Positions 17,806-26,861 of a DNA stretch of 64,000 nucleotides are shown one piece after another (within the stretch, counting starts at the first letter, position 1; each line of letters begins with the position of its first letter). Made by a program: the position numbers and the translations under genes. Location of the stretch: contig NZ_JTDI01000002.1 in assembly GCF_000802225.1 (NCBI RefSeq), positions 516,501-580,500 on the forward strand, read 5' to 3'. This DNA comes from Novosphingobium malaysiense (GTDB taxonomy: Bacteria > Pseudomonadota > Alphaproteobacteria > Sphingomonadales > Sphingomonadaceae). Below the pieces are notes generated by a model that saw nothing but the letters and a program-made list of their open reading frames with translations, was not told where the DNA came from and did not search any database.

Positions 17806-18865
17806 CTTCCCAGATTGCCGCTTCCTGCGCGATGGCTTCGAAGGGCGCGATTTCGGTTCCGGTCAGCCAGACCTGAGCCGACCCGGCGCGCAGGCGGTCG
17901 AACAGCGCCTCGCGCCGGACGGGATCGAGATGGGCGGCGACCTCGTCGAGCAGCAGCAGGCGCGGGCGGGTCTCGCCATCGCCTTCCAGAAGCTGCGAGT
18001 GGGCAAGGGTCATGGCGATCAGCATCGCCTTCTGCTCGCCGGTCGAGCACTCCGCAGCGGGCTGGTTCTTGCCTGCCATGGTCACGGCCAGTTCGTCGCG
18101 GTGCGGGCCGACGAGGGTGCGCTGTGCCGCCCGATCGCGCGGACGGCTGTCATGCAGGGCAACTGCAAGGGCATCGGCGGCAATCGGCCCGCCCGGCTGG
18201 TAGGCGAGTGACGGGCGGGCAAAGGGGGATTCCGGCAGGGCGGCAAGGGTAGCTTCGAGACGCGCGACGAGGTCGGCGCGGGCCGAGGCCACCGCCGCGC
18301 CTGCCTCGACGATCTGCATCTCGATCGCGTCCAGCCAATGCGGATCGGGCGCGCGCTCGTCCGAGAGCAGGCGATTGCGTTCGCGTATGGCGTTTTCCAG
18401 CCGCGAGGCATGGCTGGCATGCTCGGGGCGGACAGCCAGTACCAGTCGGTCGAGAAAGCGCCGGCGCGCGCCCGCGCTCTCGACGAACAGCCGGTCCATT
18501 GCCGGGGTCAGCCAGCCGATCGAGAGCCATTCGGCCAGCCGCACCGCAGGTGCCTCGGCGCCGTTGATCTGGACGATCCGCCGCCCCGGCCGGTCGGGCG
18601 CCACGCCGGTGCCGAGGCGGACCGGCTCGCCGCCCGGGACCGACAGCGCTGCGCTTACAGCGAAACCCCCGTCGAAGCCCTGTCCCGGCATTTCCGTGAG
18701 TGCTGCGCGCCGCAGCCCGCGGCCCGGTGCCAGCAGGCTGATCGCTTCGAGCACGTTGGTCTTGCCCGCGCCGTTCTCGCCGACCAGCAGGTTGAACTGC
18801 GCCGTGCCTTCCACCGCGGTTTCGCGGTGGTTGCGGAAACGGGAGAGGAGAATGCGGTCGAGCAT
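17768..18865 (-). CDS. recF: DNA replication and repair protein RecF
   Basis: A 365-residue SMC-like ATPase that helps load RecA at gapped DNA. Walker A is GENGAGKTN (29-37), the signature motif is STGEQKAM, and Walker B/D-loop is LLLLDEVAAHLD. Length is normal. The ATG at 18865 starts directly with the family-typical LDRILLSRFRNHR. Here recF is separated from dnaA/dnaN/gyrB; in many alphaproteobacteria it is also detached. Its C-terminal codons overlap the convergent esterase gene by 38 bp. Confidence 0.97.
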   Translation of the reverse strand: MLDRILLSRFRNHRETAVEGTAQFNLLVGENGAGKTNVLEAISLLAPGRGLRRAALTEMPGQGFDGGFAVSAALSVPGGEPVRLGTGVAPDRPGRRIVQINGAEAPAVRLAEWLSIGWLTPAMDRLFVESAGARRRFLDRLVLAVRPEHASHASRLENAIRERNRLLSDERAPDPHWLDAIEMQIVEAGAAVASARADLVARLEATLAALPESPFARPSLAYQPGGPIAADALAVALHDSRPRDRAAQRTLVGPHRDELAVTMAGKNQPAAECSTGEQKAMLIAMTLAHSQLLEGDGETRPRLLLLDEVAAHLDPVRREALFDRLRAGSAQVWLTGTEIAPFEAIAQEAAIWEVTAGSVRRLQPR

Positions 18866-18911
18866 GGTCGGCGCGGGCCTAGCCGCTCGGGAGCGTCAAT
18901 GCCACCGGGCG

Positions 18912-19706
18912 TTACAGCGACTGGGTCTTGGCAAAGGGGGAGAAATCCACGTTGTCGTCGTAGACGTCCACGCCCTCGCGCCGCTTCAGGAAGCCGACGA
19001 CGATGTAGGTGACCGGGGTCAGCACGGCTTCCCAAAGCGTCTTGATGATCCACTGGGTGAAGGCCAGCGTCACCACCAGGTGCGGGGTGAAGCCCGGCAC
19101 GCCGAGGAAGGCGAGGGGATAGAACAGCGCGCTGTCCACGCCTTCGCCGAAGATCGTCGAGCCGATGGTGCGGGTCCACAGGTACTTGCCCTGTGTGAGC
19201 ACCTTCATGCGGGCGAGCACGAAGGAATTGACGAACTCGCCGGCCCAGAACGCGATCAGCGAGGCGAGAACGATGCGCGGGGTCTGCCCGAAGATCGAAT
19301 AGTAGGCGGCCTGGTTGGGCGCCGTCACCTGCTTGCCGTCGATCGTGTAGGTGGCAGAGGCCAGGGCCCATTCGGGATTGGCCGGGATGTAGACGACGAC
19401 GACGCTCATCAGCACCATGAACAGCAGGCCGAAAAAGCCCGCCCAGATGCAGCGCCGGGCATTGGCGTAGCCGTAGACCTCGGTCAGCACGTCGCCGATG
19501 ATGTAGGAGATCGGGAAGAACAGCACGCCAGCCCCGAAGGTGACGGTGCCCAGCAGCGGCAACGCGATCTGCGCCTGCTTGGCTGCGCCGATCAGGTTCG
19601 ACAGCAGCAGGATCACCACGAAGGCGACCATCACGTAATCGAAATAGCGGAAGTGGCGGCGCGCGCCGGAAATGCCGTCGATGCGGGACAGGTGCAGATC
19701 GCTCAT
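18912..19706 (-). CDS. yhhQ: Queuosine precursor transporter YhhQ
   Basis: A 264-residue membrane protein with about six helices. The segments FGAGVLFFPISYIIGDVLTE (about 57-76) and IFGEGVDSALFYPLAF (about 188-203) are the signatures of the YhhQ/QPTR family, which imports queuosine precursors such as preQ0 for tRNA modification. A hydrophilic loop of about 30 residues lies between helices 3 and 4, longer than in some members. The ATG at 19706 starts a short cytoplasmic tail. No queuosine synthesis gene lies within the window. Confidence 0.92.
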   Translation of the reverse strand: MSDLHLSRIDGISGARRHFRYFDYVMVAFVVILLLSNLIGAAKQAQIALPLLGTVTFGAGVLFFPISYIIGDVLTEVYGYANARRCIWAGFFGLLFMVLMSVVVVYIPANPEWALASATYTIDGKQVTAPNQAAYYSIFGQTPRIVLASLIAFWAGEFVNSFVLARMKVLTQGKYLWTRTIGSTIFGEGVDSALFYPLAFLGVPGFTPHLVVTLAFTQWIIKTLWEAVLTPVTYIVVGFLKRREGVDVYDDNVDFSPFAKTQSL

Positions 19707-19717
19707 GGGCGCGAACC

Positions 19718-20839
19718 TTAACCTGTCCCTGTCCCCGCGCCTAGCTGGCTTGCGAAGGCGCGCAGATCCTCAACGAACAGGCCGGGAACCTCGATCGCGG
19801 GAAAGTGCCCGCCCGACCCGAACCGTTCCCACCGCACGACGTTGTAGTGCCGTTCGGCCCATGGGCGCGGGATCATGACCGGCTCCGCCGCATAATGCGC
19901 AACTGCCGTGGGCACGCTGACATAACGTTCGGGTGCGGGATCCTGCACGGCTTCGCGGTACAGCATGGCAGACGACGCCGCAGTGCCGGTGAGCCAGTAG
20001 AGCGAGACCACCCGGCAGATCCACTCGGGGTCGCGTGCCGGGTTGTCGGGGATGGCCCGATCCGACCAGTCGTGCAGCCGCTCGCCGATCCAGGCGGCCA
20101 GCCCTGCCGGCGAATCGTTGAGGGCATGGGCAATGCTCACCGGTGCCTGCGCCAAGAGGTTGAAATGCGGCCAGCCCAGGAGCGTCGCGTAGGTATCGGC
20201 GATTGCCTGGTCGTCGGCCGACAGGGCGGGCGCATCGGCGGTAGGGGCGCTTCCGTTCACGGTGTTGAGATGCAGGCCGATCAAGCGATCGGGAGCTTGC
20301 CGCGCCATCTCCGTGGCGATCGAACTGCCCCAGTTGCCGCCCTGGACAAGGAACCGCTCGTGGCCGAGCGCGCGCATCATTTCCAGCATGAGCGTGGCGA
20401 TCCGGCGCGGGCTCAATCCCGGCGCGAAGGGCGAAAAGCCGTATCCGGGCAGCGAGGGAACGACGACATGGAAGGCGGGCATGCCGTCGCCGGGCTCGGC
20501 CAGGCGGTCGGCCACACCTGCGAATTCGAGAAACGCGCTCGGCCAGCCGTGAAGAAGCAGGAGCGGAACGGCGCGGTAATGCGCGGAAGAGCGCATCATT
20601 GCATGGATGGGATTTCCCGAGGTCGGAACGAGCACCTGCTGCCGCGACCGTATGGCCTGTTCGAATGCAGGCCAGTCGAAGCGGTCGCGCCAGTGGCCGC
20701 ACAAGTCCTGCACGAACTGCAGCGAGGCGCCGGCGCCCGCGACTTGCGCCGCTGCGGACGGCAACCAGCGCGTGGCATCCAGCCGCCGGCGCAAGTCTTC
20801 GACTGCAGCGGATTCCAGTCTGAAGTCCAGTCTCTCCAT
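19718..20839 (-). CDS. Epoxide hydrolase homologue with Asn at the nucleophile position
   Basis: A 373-residue member of the microsomal-type epoxide hydrolase family (EHN domain at about 1-100, then an alpha/beta-hydrolase core). The oxyanion motif HGWP is at 97-100, the lid tyrosine region YWLTGTAASSAMLY places Tyr294, and the catalytic His345 lies in GGHFPAIE. The nucleophile motif, normally GGDWGS, reads GGNWGS here: residue 169 is Asn, coded by AAC. Without the Asp nucleophile the ester intermediate cannot form, so the protein may be inactive, may act after deamidation, or may do something else. The reading frame is intact and the rest is well conserved. Confidence 0.92.
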   Translation of the reverse strand: MERLDFRLESAAVEDLRRRLDATRWLPSAAAQVAGAGASLQFVQDLCGHWRDRFDWPAFEQAIRSRQQVLVPTSGNPIHAMMRSSAHYRAVPLLLLHGWPSAFLEFAGVADRLAEPGDGMPAFHVVVPSLPGYGFSPFAPGLSPRRIATLMLEMMRALGHERFLVQGGNWGSSIATEMARQAPDRLIGLHLNTVNGSAPTADAPALSADDQAIADTYATLLGWPHFNLLAQAPVSIAHALNDSPAGLAAWIGERLHDWSDRAIPDNPARDPEWICRVVSLYWLTGTAASSAMLYREAVQDPAPERYVSVPTAVAHYAAEPVMIPRPWAERHYNVVRWERFGSGGHFPAIEVPGLFVEDLRAFASQLGAGTGTG

Positions 20840-20924
20840 GTCCCCACCCGTTCGTCGCCAAGGCCTTGCTTCGTCACTAACGCCGTTTGCGCACGGGACG
20901 AAGCACGCTATGGGGGCGAGGCGC

Positions 20925-21001
20925 GCGCCCGTAGCTCAGCTGGATAGAGCACGAGCCTTCTAAGCTTGGGGTCGCAGGTTCGAACCCTGCCGGGCGCGCC
21001 A
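20925..21001 (+). tRNA. tRNA-Arg(TCT)
   Basis: A complete 77-nt cloverleaf: acceptor stem GCGCCCG/CGGGCGC, D arm GCTC/GAGC, anticodon stem CGAGC/GCTTG with loop CTTCTAA and anticodon TCT at 20959-20961, T arm GCAGG-TTCGAAC-CCTGC, discriminator G, and an encoded CCA at 20999-21001. It reads AGA/AGG-type arginine codons, which are rare in this high-GC DNA. Confidence 0.97.
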
Positions 21002-21059
21002 TTCCGCCTCATGGCGAGCGCGAGCGCAACGCCGGTCTGCTGGCGCTCGCGGTGCAATT

Positions 21060-23549
21060 TCAGCGAAACTTCGGCCTGATCGTGATGCGCAGCCAGACCT
21101 CGCGCCCGTTGTCGTAGGAGCACCAGATCTCGTCGCTGCCAGAAGGGCCCTGCCTCGGTCCGCCGTGCTCTTCGCCCGGAAACAGGATACCGCCGGCGTT
21201 GTTCGAGTTGAAGCACAGGCCGGTCGTGTACTTGTTGGTGAGATTGCTGCCCAACAGCGACACTTCCCAGCTGTCGTCCTCTGCCCCGAAGGCGATCGAT
21301 GCGCCGAGCTTGAAGAACGCACCCTGATAGAAGTCTTCGCGCCGCCCGAGGTTGGTAATGTACTTCGAGGAATATTGGCCGGTCGTGCCCAGCCGCAGCT
21401 TGTGGTTCTCGCCCACGGGAAGTTCGTAGTCGATGCCGTAGCTGGCCTGCCATCTGGGCGCGCGACTCAGCGGCGTGCCGGTGAGATCTTGCGCCGCGTA
21501 CTGGAAAGGCTCACCCGCCGCGTTCGTAAAGTAGTTGCCGGTGGCGTAGGATATCTGGTCGTCGACGCTGTTCACGAGATCGAGCAGGCGGGGCGTGAGG
21601 TTGCAGCCTTCGGCCGCGGTCTGCCCGCCCGCACAGGGCGCGCCGACGAAGCTGGTGAACTTCGCTATGTTCCAGTTGATCGCGCCGTGCAGCGACAGCC
21701 CGTCGATCGCGGCCGGGTAGTAGGCAAAGTCGAAGTCCGCGCCGTAGACCTTGGCCGAACCGGCATTCACCGTCTGCAATACCGGGATTCCGTTTGCGGC
21801 AGGCTGGTTGATGCCCACCTGCAGGCCATTGTAGCGGTAGTAGTAGCCCGCGAGGTTCAGGTTGAGCTGCCGGTCGGCCACCCGCGTCTTGATACCGATC
21901 TCGCCGCCCCGAACGCGCTCGTCGCCGTAGGAGTTGTCGGTTCCCGGAAAGATGGGCTGCACGATGTTGTAGGAGCCCGACTTGTATCCCTGCTTGAGCG
22001 AGGCGAAGAGCGTGAAGGTGTCGGTAGGGGTGAACGTCGCGGTCAACTCGGGCGACCACTTCTTCGATACCAGCTTCGGCGCGGTCGGCACGAAATCGAA
22101 CCCGCCAGCGGTAGTGGTCATGTCGATGGAGCGCCGTTCGTCGGTATAGCGCGCGCCTGCGGCGAGTTCGAGAGTGGGGACCACCTGCCAACGCACCTGG
22201 CCGAAGCCCGACCATGACTTGATCTTCATGTCGAACGTTCCGGCGAGCAGCCGCGAGGGGAAGCCCAGCGCGGTGTTGCCGGCAAGGAAGGCGTCGTCGT
22301 AGACGGTCGCATGTTGGTAGAAGCCGCCGAGCAGGAAGTTGACCGGCCCCGCGTAGCTTGAAGTCAGCCGCAGTTCCTGGGTGAAATCCTTGCGCTGGTA
22401 TTTCTTCGCCGCGGCGAAGGGCGTGTATGTCCCGGGGTTGAACCCGCCGGTGAGCGACTGGCTGCGCAGATTGTAATAGCCGGTCACGGAAGTCGCGGTG
22501 AGGGCATCGGCAATCTCGCCGTTCAGCTCTGCCGTGACGAAGTCCTGCTTGGTGCGGACGTACGGCTTGCCCTGATTTGGCAGCCCACCGAAGGTCTCCG
22601 GGTTCAGGTAGACAATCGCGGTGTGGCGATCGACCTGGCAGTCCTCGCCGGGGGCGAAAAAGCCCGGCAGCGGGATGCCGAGCGAGGGCAGATAGCTCGC
22701 GGTGCCTTCCGGGCACGACTTGTACTGGAATGGCCCGCCACCCTCGTTGTATTCGTTCGAGTGATTGAGCTTGATCCGCGCCGTGAAGGGGCCGCCGTTG
22801 TCGTAGAGGAGCGTGCCGCGCAGATAGATCGCGTGGTTGTGCCCCAGGCGATCCGGGGGCTGTACGCCACCCAGCGCGGAAATCGCGCCCGCATCGTTGT
22901 AGAAGTACCCATCCGAGGTGTTCACCGCTGCCGCCAGGCGTATGCCCAGGCCCGGTGCGACGGGACCTGAAACGATGCCCTCTCCGTGCATGGTACGGGC
23001 ATAGAATTCATAGCCCAGCCGTCCGATGACCTCGGGTTCCGGGCCCGGGTCGGCAGTCCTGATCGAGACCACGCCGCCGGGCGAATTCTTGCCGAAGAAC
23101 AGCGCCTGCGGGCCCTTGAGCACTTCGACCTGCGCCATGTCGAACAGGCCTATGGAATAGGCATTGCCTTGCGTGAACTGCATCCCGTCGATGTTGAGCG
23201 AGACGGACTGGTCGATGCCCGGATCGAGCGAGGTAGTACCGACACCGCGGATCGAGACCTGCGCCCCGTTTTCGAGCACCGACTGGCCGAGAATGAACCC
23301 CGGCGTCAGCCTGGTGATGTCCTGGAGATCGACCACCTGGTTGTCGGCGAGCTGCTGGGCGGTAACGACGTTGGCCACGACGGGGACCTTGAGGATCGAT
23401 TCCTGGCGCTTGCGGGCCGTGACGATGATTTCGCCGCGATCGGCGGGGTTCGCCTGCTCGCTTTCCTGCGGTGCCGACTGTGCGTATGCCGTGGTCGCCG
23501 GTATGGTCATGACCGCTGCACCGGCCAGCAACGAAAATCTGCCCTTCAT
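21060..23549 (-). CDS. TonB-dependent outer-membrane receptor
   Basis: An 829-residue receptor. A signal peptide ends at AYA (about residue 23), followed by the TonB-box-like GEIIVTARKRQESI and a plug domain containing VSIRGVGTTSLDPGIDQSV and VEVLKGPQALFFGKNSPGG. The barrel ends in ITIRPKFR. This is the sphingomonad type often called IcsA/FyuA-like, thought to import hydrophobic or aromatic compounds; the substrate is unknown. It is divergent from a cytochrome P450 gene with 255 bp between the starts, so the two may share control. It ends 58 bp from the tRNA-Arg gene. Confidence 0.95.
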   Translation of the reverse strand: MKGRFSLLAGAAVMTIPATTAYAQSAPQESEQANPADRGEIIVTARKRQESILKVPVVANVVTAQQLADNQVVDLQDITRLTPGFILGQSVLENGAQVSIRGVGTTSLDPGIDQSVSLNIDGMQFTQGNAYSIGLFDMAQVEVLKGPQALFFGKNSPGGVVSIRTADPGPEPEVIGRLGYEFYARTMHGEGIVSGPVAPGLGIRLAAAVNTSDGYFYNDAGAISALGGVQPPDRLGHNHAIYLRGTLLYDNGGPFTARIKLNHSNEYNEGGGPFQYKSCPEGTASYLPSLGIPLPGFFAPGEDCQVDRHTAIVYLNPETFGGLPNQGKPYVRTKQDFVTAELNGEIADALTATSVTGYYNLRSQSLTGGFNPGTYTPFAAAKKYQRKDFTQELRLTSSYAGPVNFLLGGFYQHATVYDDAFLAGNTALGFPSRLLAGTFDMKIKSWSGFGQVRWQVVPTLELAAGARYTDERRSIDMTTTAGGFDFVPTAPKLVSKKWSPELTATFTPTDTFTLFASLKQGYKSGSYNIVQPIFPGTDNSYGDERVRGGEIGIKTRVADRQLNLNLAGYYYRYNGLQVGINQPAANGIPVLQTVNAGSAKVYGADFDFAYYPAAIDGLSLHGAINWNIAKFTSFVGAPCAGGQTAAEGCNLTPRLLDLVNSVDDQISYATGNYFTNAAGEPFQYAAQDLTGTPLSRAPRWQASYGIDYELPVGENHKLRLGTTGQYSSKYITNLGRREDFYQGAFFKLGASIAFGAEDDSWEVSLLGSNLTNKYTTGLCFNSNNAGGILFPGEEHGGPRQGPSGSDEIWCSYDNGREVWLRITIRPKFR

Positions 23550-23804
23550 CGCCCGTCCCCCCTCTCGTGATTGATCCCGGTCGTCCGATTGCCGGGTGTT
23601 CGCAGGGGGACGGTAGCCGGGCTTGTCGCGCCCTCAACTATGCCACCGGCTCAATACTGGAACAGTTCGGGGCGCGTGTTCTCGCCATTCTCGCATCCCG
23701 GGCGACCCTGCGGGTTAGGATTGAGTCGGTGACGTCGCGCGAACCGGACATGCATCGGATGCAACGGATGCGGCATCGCCCACGGAGAAGGAGGAAGCAC
23801 TTCT

Positions 23805-25055
23805 ATGTCGCGACGCGCACCGGATGCAGCCGCGCCACTGATCGATGCGGACGACCTGGACCTGCCCTTCCTGCCGATCGAGGATCCTGCCTTCGCCGCC
23901 GATCCCGCGTCGCAATTCCGCCGGGCGCGGGACGCGCATCCCTGGCTTGCCCGCATCGGTATCGGCTACATCGTCATCGAACACGCGGCGATGCGGGAGA
24001 TGATGCGCAACGACGCCCGGATGGTGTTCGGCTTCAACGAGGTCGTCGAGCACATGGGGGCGAGCGGTACGCCTTGGGGCGAGTTCATCAAGGGCACGAT
24101 CCAGGTCCAGTCGGGCGACACCCATGCACGATTGCGCAACGCCCTCAGGAGCGCCTTTTCGCCGCGCATGGCCAACCGCTACCGCGACGTCATGCGCGAG
24201 CAGATCGACAAGCTGCTCGATGCCTGGTTGCCTCGGGGGCGCTTCGATTTCGAAGAGTTTGCTTCGTATTACCCGATTTCGGTCATGTGCCGGATGCTGG
24301 GTATGCGCGAAGAGGTCATTCCGGAAATCCGCTCCTCGCTGGAGGCGCTGGGCCTGGCGATGAGCATGGATCGCCGCTACCTGCCCGAACTGCAGCGCGG
24401 GACTCAGTTGCTCGAACACACCGCTCGCTCGCTGATCGCGCAGCGCCGCGCCGACGGGGGGAAGAGCGGCGATGCCGATCTCCTCGACATGGTGCTCGCT
24501 GTGCGTGAGAGCGGCGAGATGAGCGAGGATGAACTGGTCAACCTGCTCATCTTCATGTTCGTGGGTGGCTACGACACCTCCAAGAACGTCATCACCTTGA
24601 TGATGCATGCCCTGATCGACCGGCCCGGGCTCTACGAAAGATGCGGCGAGAGCCTGGAATTCACGCGCAAGGCCATGCACGAAACTTTGCGCTTCCATTC
24701 GCCCGCTTCCGCGCTGCGCAAGGTCGTGAGCGACATCGACTTTCGCGGTGTACGGTTCCCCAGCGGCTCGCTGGTGATGTTTCCCTGGGGCTTTTCCGGG
24801 CGCGACCCCACGGCGGTGGATGAGCCCGACCAGTTCGATCCCGAACGAAAACGCCCGCAGGGCAGCCATTTCGCTTTCGGCATGGGAGCCCACATCTGCC
24901 TTGGCCAGTTCATCGGCATGGCGCAGATCGAGGAAGGCTTTCACGCGATCGCGCGGCGCCTCAGGAATCCGCAACGCACTGGCGAGCCGGGGTGGCGCCC
25001 CTATCCGGGCACCTGGGGCATTGCCGGCCTGCCCATCGCGTTCGGCCCGGCCTAG
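23805..25055 (+). CDS. Cytochrome P450
   Basis: A 416-residue bacterial class I P450. The I-helix oxygen-activation motif reads GGYDTS (254-259), with Thr258 in place of the canonical first Thr and Ser at the second position. The K-helix ExxR is HETLR (Glu293, Arg296). The haem-binding loop is FGMGAHICLG with ligand Cys365. The start at 23805 follows an excellent AAGGAGGAAG site. No ferredoxin or reductase gene is adjacent, so electrons must come from elsewhere. Upstream, 23750-23782 contains repeated GGATGC and a GCATC/GATGC palindrome. It pairs head to head with a TonB receptor gene. Confidence 0.95.
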   Translation: MSRRAPDAAAPLIDADDLDLPFLPIEDPAFAADPASQFRRARDAHPWLARIGIGYIVIEHAAMREMMRNDARMVFGFNEVVEHMGASGTPWGEFIKGTIQVQSGDTHARLRNALRSAFSPRMANRYRDVMREQIDKLLDAWLPRGRFDFEEFASYYPISVMCRMLGMREEVIPEIRSSLEALGLAMSMDRRYLPELQRGTQLLEHTARSLIAQRRADGGKSGDADLLDMVLAVRESGEMSEDELVNLLIFMFVGGYDTSKNVITLMMHALIDRPGLYERCGESLEFTRKAMHETLRFHSPASALRKVVSDIDFRGVRFPSGSLVMFPWGFSGRDPTAVDEPDQFDPERKRPQGSHFAFGMGAHICLGQFIGMAQIEEGFHAIARRLRNPQRTGEPGWRPYPGTWGIAGLPIAFGPA

Positions 25056-25263
25056 TCGCCGCGTTCTGCGCGCTCGGGCCGAAAGCATCTCCGCGGATCG
25101 GATCGGGCCTAAGGCGGCACGCGCTCGCGTGTTCTCTCGATCGGGTTTTCGACTGAATCTCTCAGGTGCAGCCGCAATTGGGCGCGGGCTGCCGATGGGC
25201 TATGGTCCCTTCAGCAAGCGTATCGAGAAACCCGCAGGCCGTTTCAGACATTTTTGCCGAGTT

Positions 25264-26256
25264 ATGCGTCCAACCCTTCATCCCAGGCTCGTCAACGGGC
25301 GCTATGGCGATCCCGCCGTCTACGTGGCGGCGCTGCACCGTTCCCAGTCGCTCCTGTTTGACCTGGGCGACCTCGCAGCGCTCCCGTCGCGCGACCTGCT
25401 TCGGGTGGCGCACGTGTTCGTTTCGCACATGCATCTGGACCACTTTATCGGCTTCGACCGCTTGCTGCGGGTGAACGTCGGCCGGGAAAAGACGATCGAA
25501 ATCGTCGGCCCGGCCGGAATTGCCGAGGCGGTCGGCCACAGGTTGCAGAGCTATACCTGGGACCTGGTCGACGGTTTTTCCGTGGACCTGGTTTTCGAGG
25601 TCTACGAGATCCACTCGCCCGGCCAGCTCGATGCCGCGCGCTTTCGCCTGAAGGCGGGCTTCGCGCGCGAGGAGGGGCCGAAACCGCCGAGCTGGTCGGG
25701 AGGCATGGAAATCGGCTGGCAGGACTTCCGGTTGCGGATGACCCGCCTCGAACATCACCACGGCGTCAGCCTCGGCTTTGCGGTCCAAGAGCCGCTGCAC
25801 GTCAATATCTGGCGAAACCGGCTGGATGCGCGTGGACTGAAACCGGGACCGTGGCTGCAGGTCCTGAAGCGGGCATTGTACGAAGGCGCCGGAGACGGTG
25901 CCCCCATGCCCCTTCCCGACGGGAGCGAGGCGAGCCTCGGTTCGCTGCGCGATCTGGCGAGCATCGAGCCGGGCCAGAAAGTCGTCTACGTGACAGACAT
26001 TTCGGATACCGCCGAGAACCGTGAGGCCGTCATTGCGCTTGCCGACCATGCCGACATACTTTTCATCGACGCCAGCTTTGCCGCTGCGGATGCCGCACTG
26101 GCGAGGCAGCGCGGACACCTGACCACTGCCGCAGCCGGCGAGATCGGACGGGCCGCTCGGGTGAAACGCATCGAACCCTTCCACTTCTCCCCACGCTACG
26201 AAACAGACGAGCAGCGCTTGCTGGACGAGGTCTATTCAGCGTTCGAAGCAGCCTGA
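25264..26256 (+). CDS. RNase Z-like metallo-beta-lactamase-fold hydrolase
   Basis: A 330-residue MBL-fold protein. The metal motif SHMHLDHF gives His55, His57, Asp59 and His60. Later come the second-ligand region (RLEHHHGVSLGFAV), VYVTDISDT, FIDASF, GHLTT and the closing HFSPRY. The order and the LKPGPWLQVLKR segment match the RNase Z branch more than lactamases or glyoxalases. Sequence is divergent enough that tRNA 3' processing is not certain. I chose ATG at 25264; a start near 25195 would add 23 residues without a known counterpart. It follows the P450 by 208 bp on the same strand. Confidence 0.85.
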   Translation: MRPTLHPRLVNGRYGDPAVYVAALHRSQSLLFDLGDLAALPSRDLLRVAHVFVSHMHLDHFIGFDRLLRVNVGREKTIEIVGPAGIAEAVGHRLQSYTWDLVDGFSVDLVFEVYEIHSPGQLDAARFRLKAGFAREEGPKPPSWSGGMEIGWQDFRLRMTRLEHHHGVSLGFAVQEPLHVNIWRNRLDARGLKPGPWLQVLKRALYEGAGDGAPMPLPDGSEASLGSLRDLASIEPGQKVVYVTDISDTAENREAVIALADHADILFIDASFAAADAALARQRGHLTTAAAGEIGRAARVKRIEPFHFSPRYETDEQRLLDEVYSAFEAA

Positions 26257-26274
26257 ACGACCCGCGAGGCCCAA

Positions 26275-26469
26275 TTATCCGTGACCGCCGCGCCGGCCGC
26301 CGCGGCGGGGGTGATCACGTTTCTGATAATCTTCGGGCTCGACCGTGCTCTGGTTCTGTACGGCCTGTCTGTTTTCCTTCTGCAACGCAGGATCGGAATC
26401 GCGGTCACGCAGACTCGCTCCGCTTTCCTTGGCGCCGCCGTCCTTCAACGGCTTGTCATGCTCGGACAT
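26275..26469 (-). CDS. Small hydrophilic protein of unknown function
   Basis: A 64-residue, highly charged protein, with no membrane segment or cysteine. It begins MSEHDKPLKDGG and ends in an Arg/Gly-rich tail (RRGGRRGGHG). The ATG at 26469 is preceded by GAGGAGAG on the minus strand, which is why I accept it as real and reject the longer reading. Composition suggests a disordered, perhaps nucleic-acid-associated protein. It is convergent with the RNase Z-like gene, 18 bp away. Confidence 0.6.
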   Translation of the reverse strand: MSEHDKPLKDGGAKESGASLRDRDSDPALQKENRQAVQNQSTVEPEDYQKRDHPRRGGRRGGHG

Positions 26470-26861
26470 GTCGCTCTCCTCGTATGAGGCAGCACGGGTA
26501 ACGCGGCCACGCACCGGTACTGCACCTTGCACAAGCAACGGTTGCCCGCCCGATTCGGTTTCCGGCACGTCCTTGCAGCACCAGGTCATGCTTGCGCAGA
26601 TCGTCCCCCCGACAGCCAGCAACACCCGAGTCGTCGGCAGATCCCTGGTACCGCAAACCTAGAGGTTTCCAGGCCATGGCATGCTGTTCGAACATGCATG
26701 TTCCGAAAAGCGGCAAAGATTTGTCACTTGTCATCTTCAGCGGGGCAAGCGAGTCTCGCTTGGTCTTCTGGCCGGCCTGGATGCCGGTGAGTACTTGATC
26801 GATACGTGCCCACCTCGCGCATATCGTTTTTGAAGCCCGTTGGTCACGAAGAGAGCAGGCC
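26470..26861. other. Intergenic region with a perfect 14-bp palindrome
   Basis: No convincing gene. It contains the upstream regions of the small protein gene (left) and the universal stress gene (right). The palindrome GAACATGCATGTTC spans 26690-26703, about 160 bp upstream of the stress protein start, with TTCGAA and CCGAA at its flanks. It may be an operator. Confidence 0.5.

Noticed and set aside
20925..23549. tRNA-Arg as an integration site for a genomic island
   Set aside because: No integrase, no repeated tRNA 3' end and no change in base composition next to it; neighbours look like ordinary chromosome.
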